DNA of 64,000 bases from Maribacter sp. MJ134 (GTDB lineage: Bacteria; Bacteroidota; Bacteroidia; Flavobacteriales; Flavobacteriaceae). Under the pieces are notes generated by a model. The model saw only the letters and a list, made by a program, of their open reading frames with translations, searched no databases and was not told the origin of the DNA. Both the position numbers and the translations under genes were made by a program. The first letter of the stretch is position 1; each line of letters opens with the position of its first letter. The stretch is taken from positions 3,100,001 to 3,164,000 of the forward strand of contig NZ_CP034570.1 in assembly GCF_003970695.1 (NCBI RefSeq), written 5' to 3'. Shown one piece after another: positions 6,110-14,838 of this stretch.

Positions 6110-7177
6110 ATGAGGTTATCCGACTATACCTTACAACCCGATGAGCATAAGGGCAAAGATGTTATCCTAGTACAATTTCCGTTCAACACAGCGCTAAAAC
6201 TCGCTCTAAAAAAGCGGTTTCCCTCCGCTAGATGGAGCGCTAGTAAAAAATCATGGTACCTACCCGATCTACCAGCGGTAAGAAGGGAATTAGAATTAGA
6301 GGAAAAGAACACCTTAGAAAGTAAAGCGTTAAGGCTACACGAGGTAAACCGGGATGCTTACCGTGCACTAGATAAGCAGCTAACACTTAAAGACTATAGT
6401 AAGAGCACCATTACCATATATTTAGCGGAGTTTTACCATTTGCTCAAACTTTTAGACGATTATCCGGTCCAGGACTTGAACCCTAAGCGGCTTAAGGATT
6501 ATTTTTTATACTGTATCCGTGTAGAAAAAATGGGAGAACGCAAGCTTAACGGTAAAATCAACGCTGTAAAGTTCTATTTTGAACAGGTGTTGCATAGACC
6601 AAAGATGTTCTTTGATATACCCCGCCCTAAAAAGGCCGCTAGTTTACCAAAAATGCTGAGTAAGACCGAGGTAAAAAAACTTTTCAATGTCACCCAAAAT
6701 CTAAAACATAAAATAGCCCTTCAACTATGTTACGGTATGGGACTTCGGGTTTCTGAAGTGGTCAATTTAAAAATTGAGCATATAGACAGTAAAAGAATGG
6801 TGGTACATGTAGTTGGGGCAAAAGGAAAAAAAGACAGGTACCTGCCCTTGCCAAAATCTATTCTGCCCAAGTTGCGGGAGTACTATTTAACCTATAAACC
6901 TAAAACATACCTTCTAGAAGGTCAATATGGTGGGCCGTATGGAAAATCTAGCTTGCAGCAGATGTTTAGGCTCGCCATGAAAAAAGCGAACATTCGTAAA
7001 AAAATCGGTATTCATGGCCTACGCCACAGTTATGCAACACATTTATTGGAGGCCGGCGCGGATATGCGTTTTATTCAAGAGCTGTTAGGGCATAATAGCA
7101 TAAAGACCACACAGGTATATACCAAGGTATCTCCGCGTAGTCTATCTAAAGTACAAAGTCCGCTAGATACCATGTAA
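6110..7177 (+). CDS. Tyrosine recombinase next to the cassette array
   Basis: 355 residues. An N-terminal module of about 60 residues has the W-S-x-S-K-K-x-W-Y-x-P motif (W42, W49, P52) seen in many Bacteroidota recombinases. A SAM-like core-binding domain follows (about 85-165), then the catalytic domain. The visible catalytic set is R213 (GLRVSE), Lys in AKGKKDR (238-241), H302/R305 (HGLRH), H328 (LLGHNS) and Y337 (VYTKV). The C-terminus ends VQSPLDTM, close to the SPLD ending of IntI enzymes and their relatives. I do not see the extra helix region that IntI proteins carry before the second Arg box. The gene is transcribed away from six same-strand cassettes, which is the integron arrangement, so I infer it acts on the attC-like sites. 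A plain XerD-type phage integrase is the alternative. Confidence 0.8.
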   Translation: MRLSDYTLQPDEHKGKDVILVQFPFNTALKLALKKRFPSARWSASKKSWYLPDLPAVRRELELEEKNTLESKALRLHEVNRDAYRALDKQLTLKDYSKSTITIYLAEFYHLLKLLDDYPVQDLNPKRLKDYFLYCIRVEKMGERKLNGKINAVKFYFEQVLHRPKMFFDIPRPKKAASLPKMLSKTEVKKLFNVTQNLKHKIALQLCYGMGLRVSEVVNLKIEHIDSKRMVVHVVGAKGKKDRYLPLPKSILPKLREYYLTYKPKTYLLEGQYGGPYGKSSLQQMFRLAMKKANIRKKIGIHGLRHSYATHLLEAGADMRFIQELLGHNSIKTTQVYTKVSPRSLSKVQSPLDTM

Positions 7178-7192
7178 CATTAAAGGTGTTGT

Positions 7193-7807
7193 TTAGACCA
7201 ATCGTTTGGCAATGCCGTTGACCGTTAAAAAATCTAGTTTTAAGATAAGGTTTATGGGCTTTTCCGCTTTCTGCAGATTAGAAAAATAGAGATAGCCTTG
7301 CTTTTTAGCATGTAGTTGCGCTAGTGTTTGCTTGGCACTCTTACCCGGGTGCTTTTTTATTACTTGGTCCAATGACTGCCTTGTAATGCCTTTGGATGCT
7401 AAGAAAGCAAGTAACTTTTTTCGGTTCACCAAAGTAATTTTGCAAGAGGTAAAGGTATTGGGGCTATCCTCGTAAATTGCGGTGACCAGCGCATAGAAAT
7501 CGGTTTTCTTGGCAGTATCAAAAAGCCAACCCTCCCTTACCAGTTCTTTTTTTTGATATTCGATTTCAAAGGCAAAAGTGGGTAGGTCATCGTTAATATA
7601 ATCTAGCTGTGCCTTCTCATCAATGCTATACTTTTCGCCAGTGGTCTTATGGGTAAAAACAACATCAATGCCCTTTAATTGCTGGTCGTAAGCGGAAATA
7701 CGCTCAAAGCGGTAGTGCTTTAGGTGTAAGGTATACATGCGGTCTAGCAGCGGAAACAACTGCCGTTCCTTTTTTAAATCTGCCTTAAAAGTGCTTTTCA
7801 ACGCCAT
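7193..7807 (-). CDS. Candidate type II restriction endonuclease
   Basis: 204 residues, 39 bp downstream of a cytosine-5 DNA methyltransferase on the same strand. A PD-(D/E)xK-like arrangement is visible: D48 (KGIDVVFTH), then S-I-D63-E-K65, with another acidic strand FAFEIEY at 79-84. The order 'D, about 15 residues, D-x-K, Q' fits restriction nucleases that act on double-stranded DNA. I know no named enzyme with this sequence, and the recognition site cannot be read from it. The assignment depends mainly on the neighbour. It is convergent with the recombinase gene, only 15 bp away, so the pair may be part of the same accessory block. Confidence 0.6.
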   Translation of the reverse strand: MALKSTFKADLKKERQLFPLLDRMYTLHLKHYRFERISAYDQQLKGIDVVFTHKTTGEKYSIDEKAQLDYINDDLPTFAFEIEYQKKELVREGWLFDTAKKTDFYALVTAIYEDSPNTFTSCKITLVNRKKLLAFLASKGITRQSLDQVIKKHPGKSAKQTLAQLHAKKQGYLYFSNLQKAEKPINLILKLDFLTVNGIAKRLV

Positions 7808-7846
7808 GTTTTGAGTTTCCTGCCAAAGACTGTTATCGTATGAAGA

Positions 7847-9073
7847 CTATTGGACGATTTTTTCGTAGAGCGATTTTCCAAGTCGTTCCACGACCCCTAC
7901 CACAAGGGCATTGCCCATAAAGAAAGCCCGCTTTGCATCACTAATTCCTTCCAAACAGGTGTGATGGTCCGGAAACATGTTCGAGCGCTCCAGTTCCAAA
8001 GGGGTTAGTCTTCGCAATCCCTTTGACGTTTGCACCACATGTTTAAACCGTGAAGGGCTTTTACCCCCCTCTCCCGTTATAATGGTCCGTGATGGCCTGT
8101 CTAACGCGTCCGGAAACTGCATACTCCCTTCGCTGTAATTATAGGAGAATCCGTTTTTTGCGGTACGCACTTCTTTTTTGGACCCTTTTAAATAGGCCCA
8201 TTTTTCAATGTCTTCTGGAGCAATATAAAATTCTGTTGGCACTTGGTCACATGTTAAGATATCGGCCAGTACGGTATGTTCCCCATCAAATTCCGGAAAG
8301 GTTTTACCGGTAAAGACCTGTCCGTTGATGCAGATACCCGAATTTTGGAAAGGGGATAGTTTTTCACCGGCATTGAACTGCTCTGAAAGCTGTACCATGT
8401 CCGGCTCTAGCGTAAAGGTTTTTTGGTCTTCTATAACTGCACTAACAGGAAAAGCGCTGGCAACGGTACCCTCCGAGCTTAGCCATGCTTTGGGGTCCGT
8501 CTCTTGGAGGCGGTCGTAAACCGCACCGGTCTTGTAGTAACCCAGCAGAAAGACACGTCTTCTACGTTGGGGCATACCATAGTCCGCCGCATTGATTACG
8601 CGCCACTCTACTGCATAACCCAAGCTATCCAAACTCCGCAGCATTACGGCAAAATCCCTGCCCCGCTGGCTAGAGGGCGACTTTAGCAGGCGGTCTACAT
8701 TTTCCAGAAAAAGGTATTTAGGCATATGTTTTTTCTCGGACAGGATACGGTGTATGCTCCACCACAAGACCCCTTTTTTCCCCAAAAGCCCTTTGGAGTT
8801 CTGCAAGGTAGTGGCCACGGAATAGTCTTGGCAGGGAAAACCGCCTACCAGAACATCCGCATCCGGAATTTTGTCCGTGGGAACTTCTTCGATAGACGTA
8901 TTACTGTGGTTTTTGGGCCCGAACCTAGCTTCATAGACCATGGACGCATGCTGTGTTTTGGTGCTGGGTTCCCACTGGTTGCTCCATACCACCTCGTAAC
9001 CGCCGGTTTGTTCCAGACCCAACCGAAACCCACCAACACCCGCAAAAAGCTCTATGACCTTTAATTTTTTCAT
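7847..9073 (-). CDS. DNA (cytosine-5-)-methyltransferase
   Basis: 408 residues. It transfers a methyl group from S-adenosylmethionine to C5 of cytosine in DNA. The family motifs appear in order: ELFAGVGGFRLGLE (motif I, SAM binding), GGFPCQDYSVA with catalytic C81 (motif IV), FLENVDRLL (motif VI), GMPQRRRRVFLLG (motif VIII) and GNALVVGVVERLG (motif X) near the C-terminus. The variable target-recognition region lies roughly at 230-350. Length is normal for a type II enzyme. With the nuclease candidate downstream it forms a likely restriction-modification operon; the target sequence is unknown. About 130 bp separate it from the divergent NlpC/P60 gene, enough for promoters in both directions. 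Confidence 0.93.
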   Translation of the reverse strand: MKKLKVIELFAGVGGFRLGLEQTGGYEVVWSNQWEPSTKTQHASMVYEARFGPKNHSNTSIEEVPTDKIPDADVLVGGFPCQDYSVATTLQNSKGLLGKKGVLWWSIHRILSEKKHMPKYLFLENVDRLLKSPSSQRGRDFAVMLRSLDSLGYAVEWRVINAADYGMPQRRRRVFLLGYYKTGAVYDRLQETDPKAWLSSEGTVASAFPVSAVIEDQKTFTLEPDMVQLSEQFNAGEKLSPFQNSGICINGQVFTGKTFPEFDGEHTVLADILTCDQVPTEFYIAPEDIEKWAYLKGSKKEVRTAKNGFSYNYSEGSMQFPDALDRPSRTIITGEGGKSPSRFKHVVQTSKGLRRLTPLELERSNMFPDHHTCLEGISDAKRAFFMGNALVVGVVERLGKSLYEKIVQ

Positions 9074-9202
9074 GGAACGCTAATTTAGCTAAATTGGGTT
9101 TCATATCCCCTATAGCATCTTAAGGTAGCACTACCGTAAACTAATTATTATGACCAATGGCAGCTAACGGCCTATTACTTATTTTTACTAAAAATTTACG
9201 GC

Positions 9203-10387
9203 ATGTACTATAAATCGGTCTCACTGCTCTTAACGGTAATTTTTCTATTTGGATGTAATCCGGAACCAGAAAAGAACAATGTAGCGCAAGAACATATAGA
9301 AGCTATCAAAAATGAGGTAGCTCCAGATAAAAGAGTCGCCCTGTTCGCCGTGGAGGCCATAAAGAACAACGATAAGTATATTTTAAAAGGCGAAAGTAAC
9401 TTGCCCGAAGCGGTAAAAACACTTACCAATACCCTAACGGACAAGAATATTTCCTTCGTGGATAGCATCCGTCTACTTCCGTCAAAAGAATTGGGAGATA
9501 GCACAAGGGCCGTAATCAATATATCGGTCGCAAACTTACGGAGTAACCCAAAGCATTCGGCGGAATTGGCTACACAGGCTACCTTGGGTACGCCGGTAAA
9601 AGTGCTCAAAAAACAGGGAGATTGGTATTACATACAAACGCCGGACAATTATCTGTCATGGGTAGATAGGGGTGGCATTCGCTTAATGAACACAGAACGT
9701 TTTGCACAATGGAAAGCTACGGACAAGGTGGTCTATACCAAAACCTATGGTCATGCCTATAATGCTGTAGACGAGAAGGAAATTATTTCGGATTTGGTCG
9801 CAGGAAATATACTTGAATTCGTAAAGTTAATGGATGACTATTTTGTAGCGTCCTATCCTGATGGGCGTATTGCCCTGATTCGGTCAGATGAAGCCGAAAG
9901 TTATTTCGGGTGGATAAAGGACAGGGTGCCGGATGCCGATAAATTGGTGGCTACTTCTAAAACGCTCATGGGTGTTCCCTATTTGTGGGGCGGTACCTCT
10001 ACCAAAGGAATGGATTGCAGCGGCTTTACCAAAACCGTGTATTTTCTTAATGGCATGGTTATTCCACGAGATGCTTCCCAACAAGTACATACCGGAAAGC
10101 CCGTAGATTCGGTTCAGGATTTTAGTGCACTGCAACGGGGAGATTTATTGTTTTTTGGACGGAGAGCTACGGATACTACGGCAGAGAAAGTGGTACACGT
10201 AGGAATGTGGATTGGAAACAATGAGTTTATTCATGCGTCGGATATGGTACGCGTAAGTAGTATGGACCCCGAGGCTGATAATTTTGACGCACACAACAGA
10301 AACAGGTATTTGAGGACAAAGAGGCTGTTACGGGAAGAGGATGACGCCTTGGTTCGCTTGGCGCAGACGCCTCTGTTCAAAGACTGA
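9203..10387 (+). CDS. NlpC/P60 peptidoglycan endopeptidase lipoprotein with SH3-like domains
   Basis: 394 residues. The lipobox IFLFGC puts the lipid on C18. SH3-like segments follow (VANLRSNPKHSAELATQATLG..., about 113-165, and a second weaker one). The C-terminal NlpC/P60 domain has catalytic C272 in GMDCSGF, His in HVGMWIGN and a third polar residue in FIHAS. The family cleaves peptide stems of the cell wall, typically the D-Glu/diaminopimelate bond. The protein would be anchored in the outer or inner membrane and act in the periplasm. It is a single gene, with no operon partner downstream; the next gene is convergent. Confidence 0.9.
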   Translation: MYYKSVSLLLTVIFLFGCNPEPEKNNVAQEHIEAIKNEVAPDKRVALFAVEAIKNNDKYILKGESNLPEAVKTLTNTLTDKNISFVDSIRLLPSKELGDSTRAVINISVANLRSNPKHSAELATQATLGTPVKVLKKQGDWYYIQTPDNYLSWVDRGGIRLMNTERFAQWKATDKVVYTKTYGHAYNAVDEKEIISDLVAGNILEFVKLMDDYFVASYPDGRIALIRSDEAESYFGWIKDRVPDADKLVATSKTLMGVPYLWGGTSTKGMDCSGFTKTVYFLNGMVIPRDASQQVHTGKPVDSVQDFSALQRGDLLFFGRRATDTTAEKVVHVGMWIGNNEFIHASDMVRVSSMDPEADNFDAHNRNRYLRTKRLLREEDDALVRLAQTPLFKD

Positions 10388-10418
10388 TGCGGTTCATTTT
10401 CGTCGTTCTTTGGTTTAA

Positions 10419-11630
10419 CTAGCGCAAATAATCTTCGGGGGTGGTTTCTCTTATGAGTTCCCGGAGTGCTAAGCTATAGTTTTTCTGTTTTTCTTGTTCG
10501 TTAGGGTTTAGACTAGGAGAAGTACGCTCATAAAGGCTCGCGAAAAGTTTAAAACGGAGTCGCTGTATCATTCTTTTAATTTCAGGGCCTCCTTTCTCAA
10601 ATTGCTTGTTCAGTTTTTCTAATTGCTTTCTCCACCAACCCATGGCTGCGGTTTCAGGAGCTTTAAATTCGCTATTTATCCGTTCAAAATACAGAGTGGT
10701 CAGCTTTCTTTCCATGGCGAGTGCCATATTTCTCTCTTTTAGACCTTTTTTATAGGCCGGCAATCCCCGCACCTTGATAAGTTTTTGGGAAATACTATCC
10801 AGATGATAGCTGCTCCCAAAACTCTCCCGTATTCTATTGAAATCCTCAACAGCACCTAGAATATCTTCACCTTTTAATTTGTCCATAGCATTTTCATAAT
10901 TGGACAGGTATAGGTTTTTAAGGGTATCACCATCCAAAGCAACCGTACCTTTTTTGTGAAGCGCAACATAGAGCCAGTCAAAAGCTTCCACGATCTTTTC
11001 CTCTGGGGGCCAACGATGACCATCATCAAAAGTAAATAAGGTTTTGCTGAACTTTAGTCGCTCTAAAAGCGGCATTAGTTCTAGCATTTCTATATAATTC
11101 ATGTCACGGGTACCGCATATTCCTGCGTAAAGAAATTTTGTGTCGTAGGGCATGTTTCCCGGCTGCATGGATAATCCTGCACCGCAACCGATAACCCCGG
11201 TAATTTCGTTACTTAGAGAGGCTATGCTGGTAGCAAGCCTGGCCCCACCGGAAAAACCACTTAGAAAAACCTGTTCGGGGTTAATTGTAAACTGACTGAA
11301 GAGGTGTGTAAAGAGTCGGTTGGCTATACCAAAATTACGATTATAAGGGCCATTTCTGGAATCGTTGGAGCATACCAGTACGTGCCCATATTTTTCAGCA
11401 GCTTTTATAAAAGGGGAGAGTCCTACCTTGCCCCGTCCTGCAGGTTCAAATATAATAACGATAGGCGCTAGTTTTTCCGCAGAAAAGATAGTAGGCAGGT
11501 AAAGCGCAAAAGTTTCTTTCTCCGCACCAATTACGGCAATAGAATCTATAATCTCCCCCTTTGTATAGCTAGTTTGGCCATAAGTTACGGCAGCTAACAA
11601 AAGGAAAATGGATCGTATTATGTTTTTCAT
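10419..11630 (-). CDS. Secreted alpha/beta-hydrolase (esterase-like)
   Basis: 403 residues. The signal peptide ends near VTYGQTS. An alpha/beta-hydrolase fold is indicated by PIVIIFEPAGRG (oxyanion region), the nucleophile elbow GFSGGA with S127, and DDGHRWPP carrying the probable catalytic His near 205. The C-terminal 170 residues form a separate helical domain with many charged residues and no motif I recognise. PHB-depolymerase-like esterases are the nearest fit, but the substrate is unknown. Its start overlaps the stop of the PQQ dehydrogenase by one base, so the two are translated from one message. Confidence 0.7.
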   Translation of the reverse strand: MKNIIRSIFLLLAAVTYGQTSYTKGEIIDSIAVIGAEKETFALYLPTIFSAEKLAPIVIIFEPAGRGKVGLSPFIKAAEKYGHVLVCSNDSRNGPYNRNFGIANRLFTHLFSQFTINPEQVFLSGFSGGARLATSIASLSNEITGVIGCGAGLSMQPGNMPYDTKFLYAGICGTRDMNYIEMLELMPLLERLKFSKTLFTFDDGHRWPPEEKIVEAFDWLYVALHKKGTVALDGDTLKNLYLSNYENAMDKLKGEDILGAVEDFNRIRESFGSSYHLDSISQKLIKVRGLPAYKKGLKERNMALAMERKLTTLYFERINSEFKAPETAAMGWWRKQLEKLNKQFEKGGPEIKRMIQRLRFKLFASLYERTSPSLNPNEQEKQKNYSLALRELIRETTPEDYLR

Positions 11631-13840
11631 TATTCTAGGGCAAAGGCAATGATTTGGTTTCCTTTTTCAGTGCCCAGCTTTTCACCACCACAGGCAATGG
11701 CAATGTATTGTTTTCCATCAACTTCATACATGGCAGGAGTGGCAAAAGCGGCAGCGGGCAGTTTGTACTCCCATAACAGCGCTCCGTTTGCTTTGTCGAA
11801 AATCCGAAAATAACCGTCCCTGGTAGCTCCAATGAACAATAAACCGTTCGCTGTCACCACGGCTCCGCCATAATTTTCAGACCCCGTACCGATACCTTTC
11901 TCGCCTAGTTCCGGCGTATTTCCAAAGGGAATGGACCATAAATAATCGCCTGTGTTTAAATCGATAGCGTGCATAGTACCCCAAGGCGGACTAATTCCAG
12001 GCAGCCCGTTATTATCCAAGAATTTGGAATAGCCGGTATGCTTGTACAATACCTTTTCCTCCGTTGTTTCGGTTGTTTCCGATGCTACGGTATGTTTAAT
12101 TTCTTCATTGAATAAAAACCGAGTTAAAGCCTGTAACTCTTCTTTTGTAAGTTGAGGAAAACCGGTCATCATCCCTTTACCGTTGGTGATGATGTTCATA
12201 ATCTCGCGTTTGCTTTTGTTGAGGTTTACATCGATGAGTGACGGAAATCCGCTTGCGGCAACACCTTTTCTATCCGCCTGATGACAACTCATACAATTTC
12301 TTTGATAGGTGGCTTCCCCAAGAGGTGTTCCACTGGTGACCGCCGAGTTAGGGGCCATCTGTAAGTTCCATGCCATTTCGTTGGAATTTACGTATAGAAT
12401 ACCGTCCTCAGGGTCTGTTGCCGCACCTCCCCATTCCGCGGCGCCGTCATAACCTGGCAATAAGAATGTAGGTGTAGTACTTGGAGGAGCATACTGTCGC
12501 TTATCCGAAGTATTTAAAACAGCGCGTAATTCTTCTTGGTTCTCTGCAAATGGACTTATGTCGTTCCCCGTTAAATCCTGCGACATTCGCGCAAAGGGCT
12601 TCGGTTGCACAGGAATGGGCTGTGTAGGCCAAGTTTCCTCGCCTTCTAAAACGGATTTAGGCATGGGTCTTTCTTCAATATCGAACAAAGGTTCTCCCGT
12701 AATCCTATGAAACACATAGACGTAGCCCTGTTTAGTAACCTGGGCCACCGCCGGTATTTTTTTGCCATCCCTTTCTACCATCAAAAGATTGGGTGGCGCA
12801 GGCGGGTCCCTGTCCCAAACATCATGATGCGTAAACTGAAAATGCCACAAACGTTCTCCCGTATTGGCATTCAAGGCTACCAATGAGTTTGCGTAAAGAT
12901 TACTGCCTAAACGTACACCCCCGTAAAAATCGGGAGCCGCTGAGCCTGTGGGAACATATAGGATTTCCGCTTCCTCATCGACCGCCATCCCCGCCCAATT
13001 ATTGGCCGCACCGACCAACGGGCTTTTATATGCCGTACTATCCTGCCAAGTTTCAAAACCATTTTCTCCCGGATGTGGAATGGTATGAAAGACCCACTCC
13101 AAGTTACCCGTTACCACATTAAAGGCCATTACATCACCGGGCGCGGCGGCGATTCCTTCGGAAATTCGCAAGGGCATAACGATTAAATCCTTAAAAACGG
13201 TTCCTGGCGTATTGGAGATAACGAATTTATCCCTTGCACTTTCGGGCATGCCGGAACGCATATCTATTTTTCCGTTGTTCCCAAAGGAGGCAATGGGTTC
13301 CCCGGTAAGCGCGTTCAGGGCAAAGAGGGTAGATCCACGTGTACCAAAGATGCGTTTGTCATCATCCTTTTCCCAATAGGAAACACCTCTACTGGTAGAA
13401 TGCCAAACTTTTAAAGAATCCCCGAACTGCCAAATTTCTTTGCCCGTAGTGGCGTTGAGTGCTACGATTCTAAGGGCGGCCGTAACTCCATAAAGTATAG
13501 AATCTACAACGATAGGGTTCATTTGCATTTGACCCCAGTCGGCAGCTTCATAGGACCATGCTACATGAAGTTGATCCAGGTTTTCTTTGCTAATCTGGGA
13601 TAAGGTAGAATAATGGCTCCTACCGGCATCGCCAAGATAGGAAGACCATGTGCTATGTGCGGTATCAGAGGTAATCGGGTTCTCGTTTGTACAACTTTGC
13701 ACCAAGACCAGTACTCCTAAATAACAAAAGACTGTAACGATGAGGTTTTTAAACGAAGGTTTCAAGATAGGATGTGTTTTCCTAAAAATAAGAAAAATTC
13801 CCCTTGCCTTGACTGTTACGAGCGTCGGAGCATTTGCCAT
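11630..13840 (-). CDS. PQQ-dependent dehydrogenase with embedded cytochrome c domain
   Basis: 736 residues. The eight-bladed propeller repeats are visible (LDQLHVAWSYEAADWG, ALNALTGEPIASFGNNG, VVTGNLEWVFH, ALNANTGERLWHFQ, IDLNTGDYLWSIPFG), which bind pyrroloquinoline quinone. A cytochrome c insert is shown by CMSCH near residue 510 with an axial Met in GKGMMTGFP near 550. The enzyme would oxidise a sugar or alcohol in the periplasm and pass electrons through haem. Lipobox LVQSC lies about 45-50 residues into the annotated frame, so a later non-ATG start (TTG near 13766) may be the true one. It sits directly downstream of a PqqB-like gene. Confidence 0.88.
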   Translation of the reverse strand: MANAPTLVTVKARGIFLIFRKTHPILKPSFKNLIVTVFCYLGVLVLVQSCTNENPITSDTAHSTWSSYLGDAGRSHYSTLSQISKENLDQLHVAWSYEAADWGQMQMNPIVVDSILYGVTAALRIVALNATTGKEIWQFGDSLKVWHSTSRGVSYWEKDDDKRIFGTRGSTLFALNALTGEPIASFGNNGKIDMRSGMPESARDKFVISNTPGTVFKDLIVMPLRISEGIAAAPGDVMAFNVVTGNLEWVFHTIPHPGENGFETWQDSTAYKSPLVGAANNWAGMAVDEEAEILYVPTGSAAPDFYGGVRLGSNLYANSLVALNANTGERLWHFQFTHHDVWDRDPPAPPNLLMVERDGKKIPAVAQVTKQGYVYVFHRITGEPLFDIEERPMPKSVLEGEETWPTQPIPVQPKPFARMSQDLTGNDISPFAENQEELRAVLNTSDKRQYAPPSTTPTFLLPGYDGAAEWGGAATDPEDGILYVNSNEMAWNLQMAPNSAVTSGTPLGEATYQRNCMSCHQADRKGVAASGFPSLIDVNLNKSKREIMNIITNGKGMMTGFPQLTKEELQALTRFLFNEEIKHTVASETTETTEEKVLYKHTGYSKFLDNNGLPGISPPWGTMHAIDLNTGDYLWSIPFGNTPELGEKGIGTGSENYGGAVVTANGLLFIGATRDGYFRIFDKANGALLWEYKLPAAAFATPAMYEVDGKQYIAIACGGEKLGTEKGNQIIAFALE

Positions 13841-13857
13841 TTTGATTATCGAATAAA

Positions 13858-14838
13858 CTATAGCGGCAGGACCATACCTTTTCGGGCTACTTGGAAACCG
13901 CTTTGCAAAACCTCTTTGGTTTGCGGACTGTCTTCTCGCAGCAGCGGATTGGTGTGGTTAAAGTGGATAAAGAACACTTTCTTTTTATCCGAAGGGCTTA
14001 GGGACCGGAACAAATCCATACTTTCAATAACAAAAGGATGTGGAATCTCGGCGATGTCACGGGTATTGATTTCTTCTCCATCATAAAAAGTGGCATCCAA
14101 GAAAGCGTAGTCTACCTCAGCGATAAGTTTTTCTATTGGCGTTTCCCATACGGACCATTTATTAATATCCGGGATGAACAACGCAGTTTTGTTAGGGCCA
14201 ACTATCCTATATCCCACGGTTTCCGAATACTCATCTCTGTGCGGCACGGTAAAGGGAATCACTTTTAATTGCGGGGTCAAGGACACTTCCTCTTGATGCG
14301 TTAAGGTACTAATTGAAATATTCCCGTCTTTGACCAATTGACTCCACGGGCCGTTATTTTCCAGATAGGACTTCATTTTGGGCATCGCAAAAACAGGAAT
14401 TTGAGCCGCGTTCGTGGCTTCTTTTCCCAAGTACATAAGGCCTGTATAATGCCCAATATGTGCATGGGTCAAAAAAATACCGTTTGGAAGTTCAGGACTT
14501 GAAACATCCATAGCTGTTTTCAGTGCCTTGGTCTGTGTGGTAATATCCGGCGTAGCTTCAAAAAGATAGGTTTTTTCGTTGTCGTGATCTAAGACGCCTA
14601 GAGAAACCACCTTTCTTGAACTGTTCTCATTTTCGAAAAAAGCGGCACAACAGTCTTTTTTACAGGCAATATGTGGCGAGCCTGCATCCTGGGCAGTTCC
14701 TAGCACCATAACCGAAACACCTTCAACTTTAGTATTTTTTTCAGCTGGCGCATTTGTTGTTACAGCAGTGCTATTTTCTGAATCCTTACACGCATACAGA
14801 CAGAACAAGGCCAGTAATATCAAGGAGGCTAGTCGCAT
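13858..14838 (-). CDS. PqqB-like metallo-beta-lactamase-fold lipoprotein
   Basis: 326 residues. Lipobox LYAC gives a lipid-anchored C17. After a linker the domain begins VMVLGTAQDAGSPHIACKKDCC, a PqqB-type opening with a Cys cluster, and the MBL motif is THAHIGH (H125, H127, G129, H130). The usual Asp of HxHxDH is Gly. PqqB is a cytoplasmic iron hydroxylase in PQQ synthesis; this copy is exported and no other pqq gene is present here, so a different role is likely. It sits between an S10 peptidase (start/stop overlap TAATG at 14838) and the PQQ dehydrogenase, so the three are expressed together. Confidence 0.75.
   Translation of the reverse strand: MRLASLILLALFCLYACKDSENSTAVTTNAPAEKNTKVEGVSVMVLGTAQDAGSPHIACKKDCCAAFFENENSSRKVVSLGVLDHDNEKTYLFEATPDITTQTKALKTAMDVSSPELPNGIFLTHAHIGHYTGLMYLGKEATNAAQIPVFAMPKMKSYLENNGPWSQLVKDGNISISTLTHQEEVSLTPQLKVIPFTVPHRDEYSETVGYRIVGPNKTALFIPDINKWSVWETPIEKLIAEVDYAFLDATFYDGEEINTRDIAEIPHPFVIESMDLFRSLSPSDKKKVFFIHFNHTNPLLREDSPQTKEVLQSGFQVARKGMVLPL

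Noticed and set aside
6110-7177. Recombinase as a prophage integrase
   Set aside because: No phage genes are in the window, and no att duplication of a tRNA is near.
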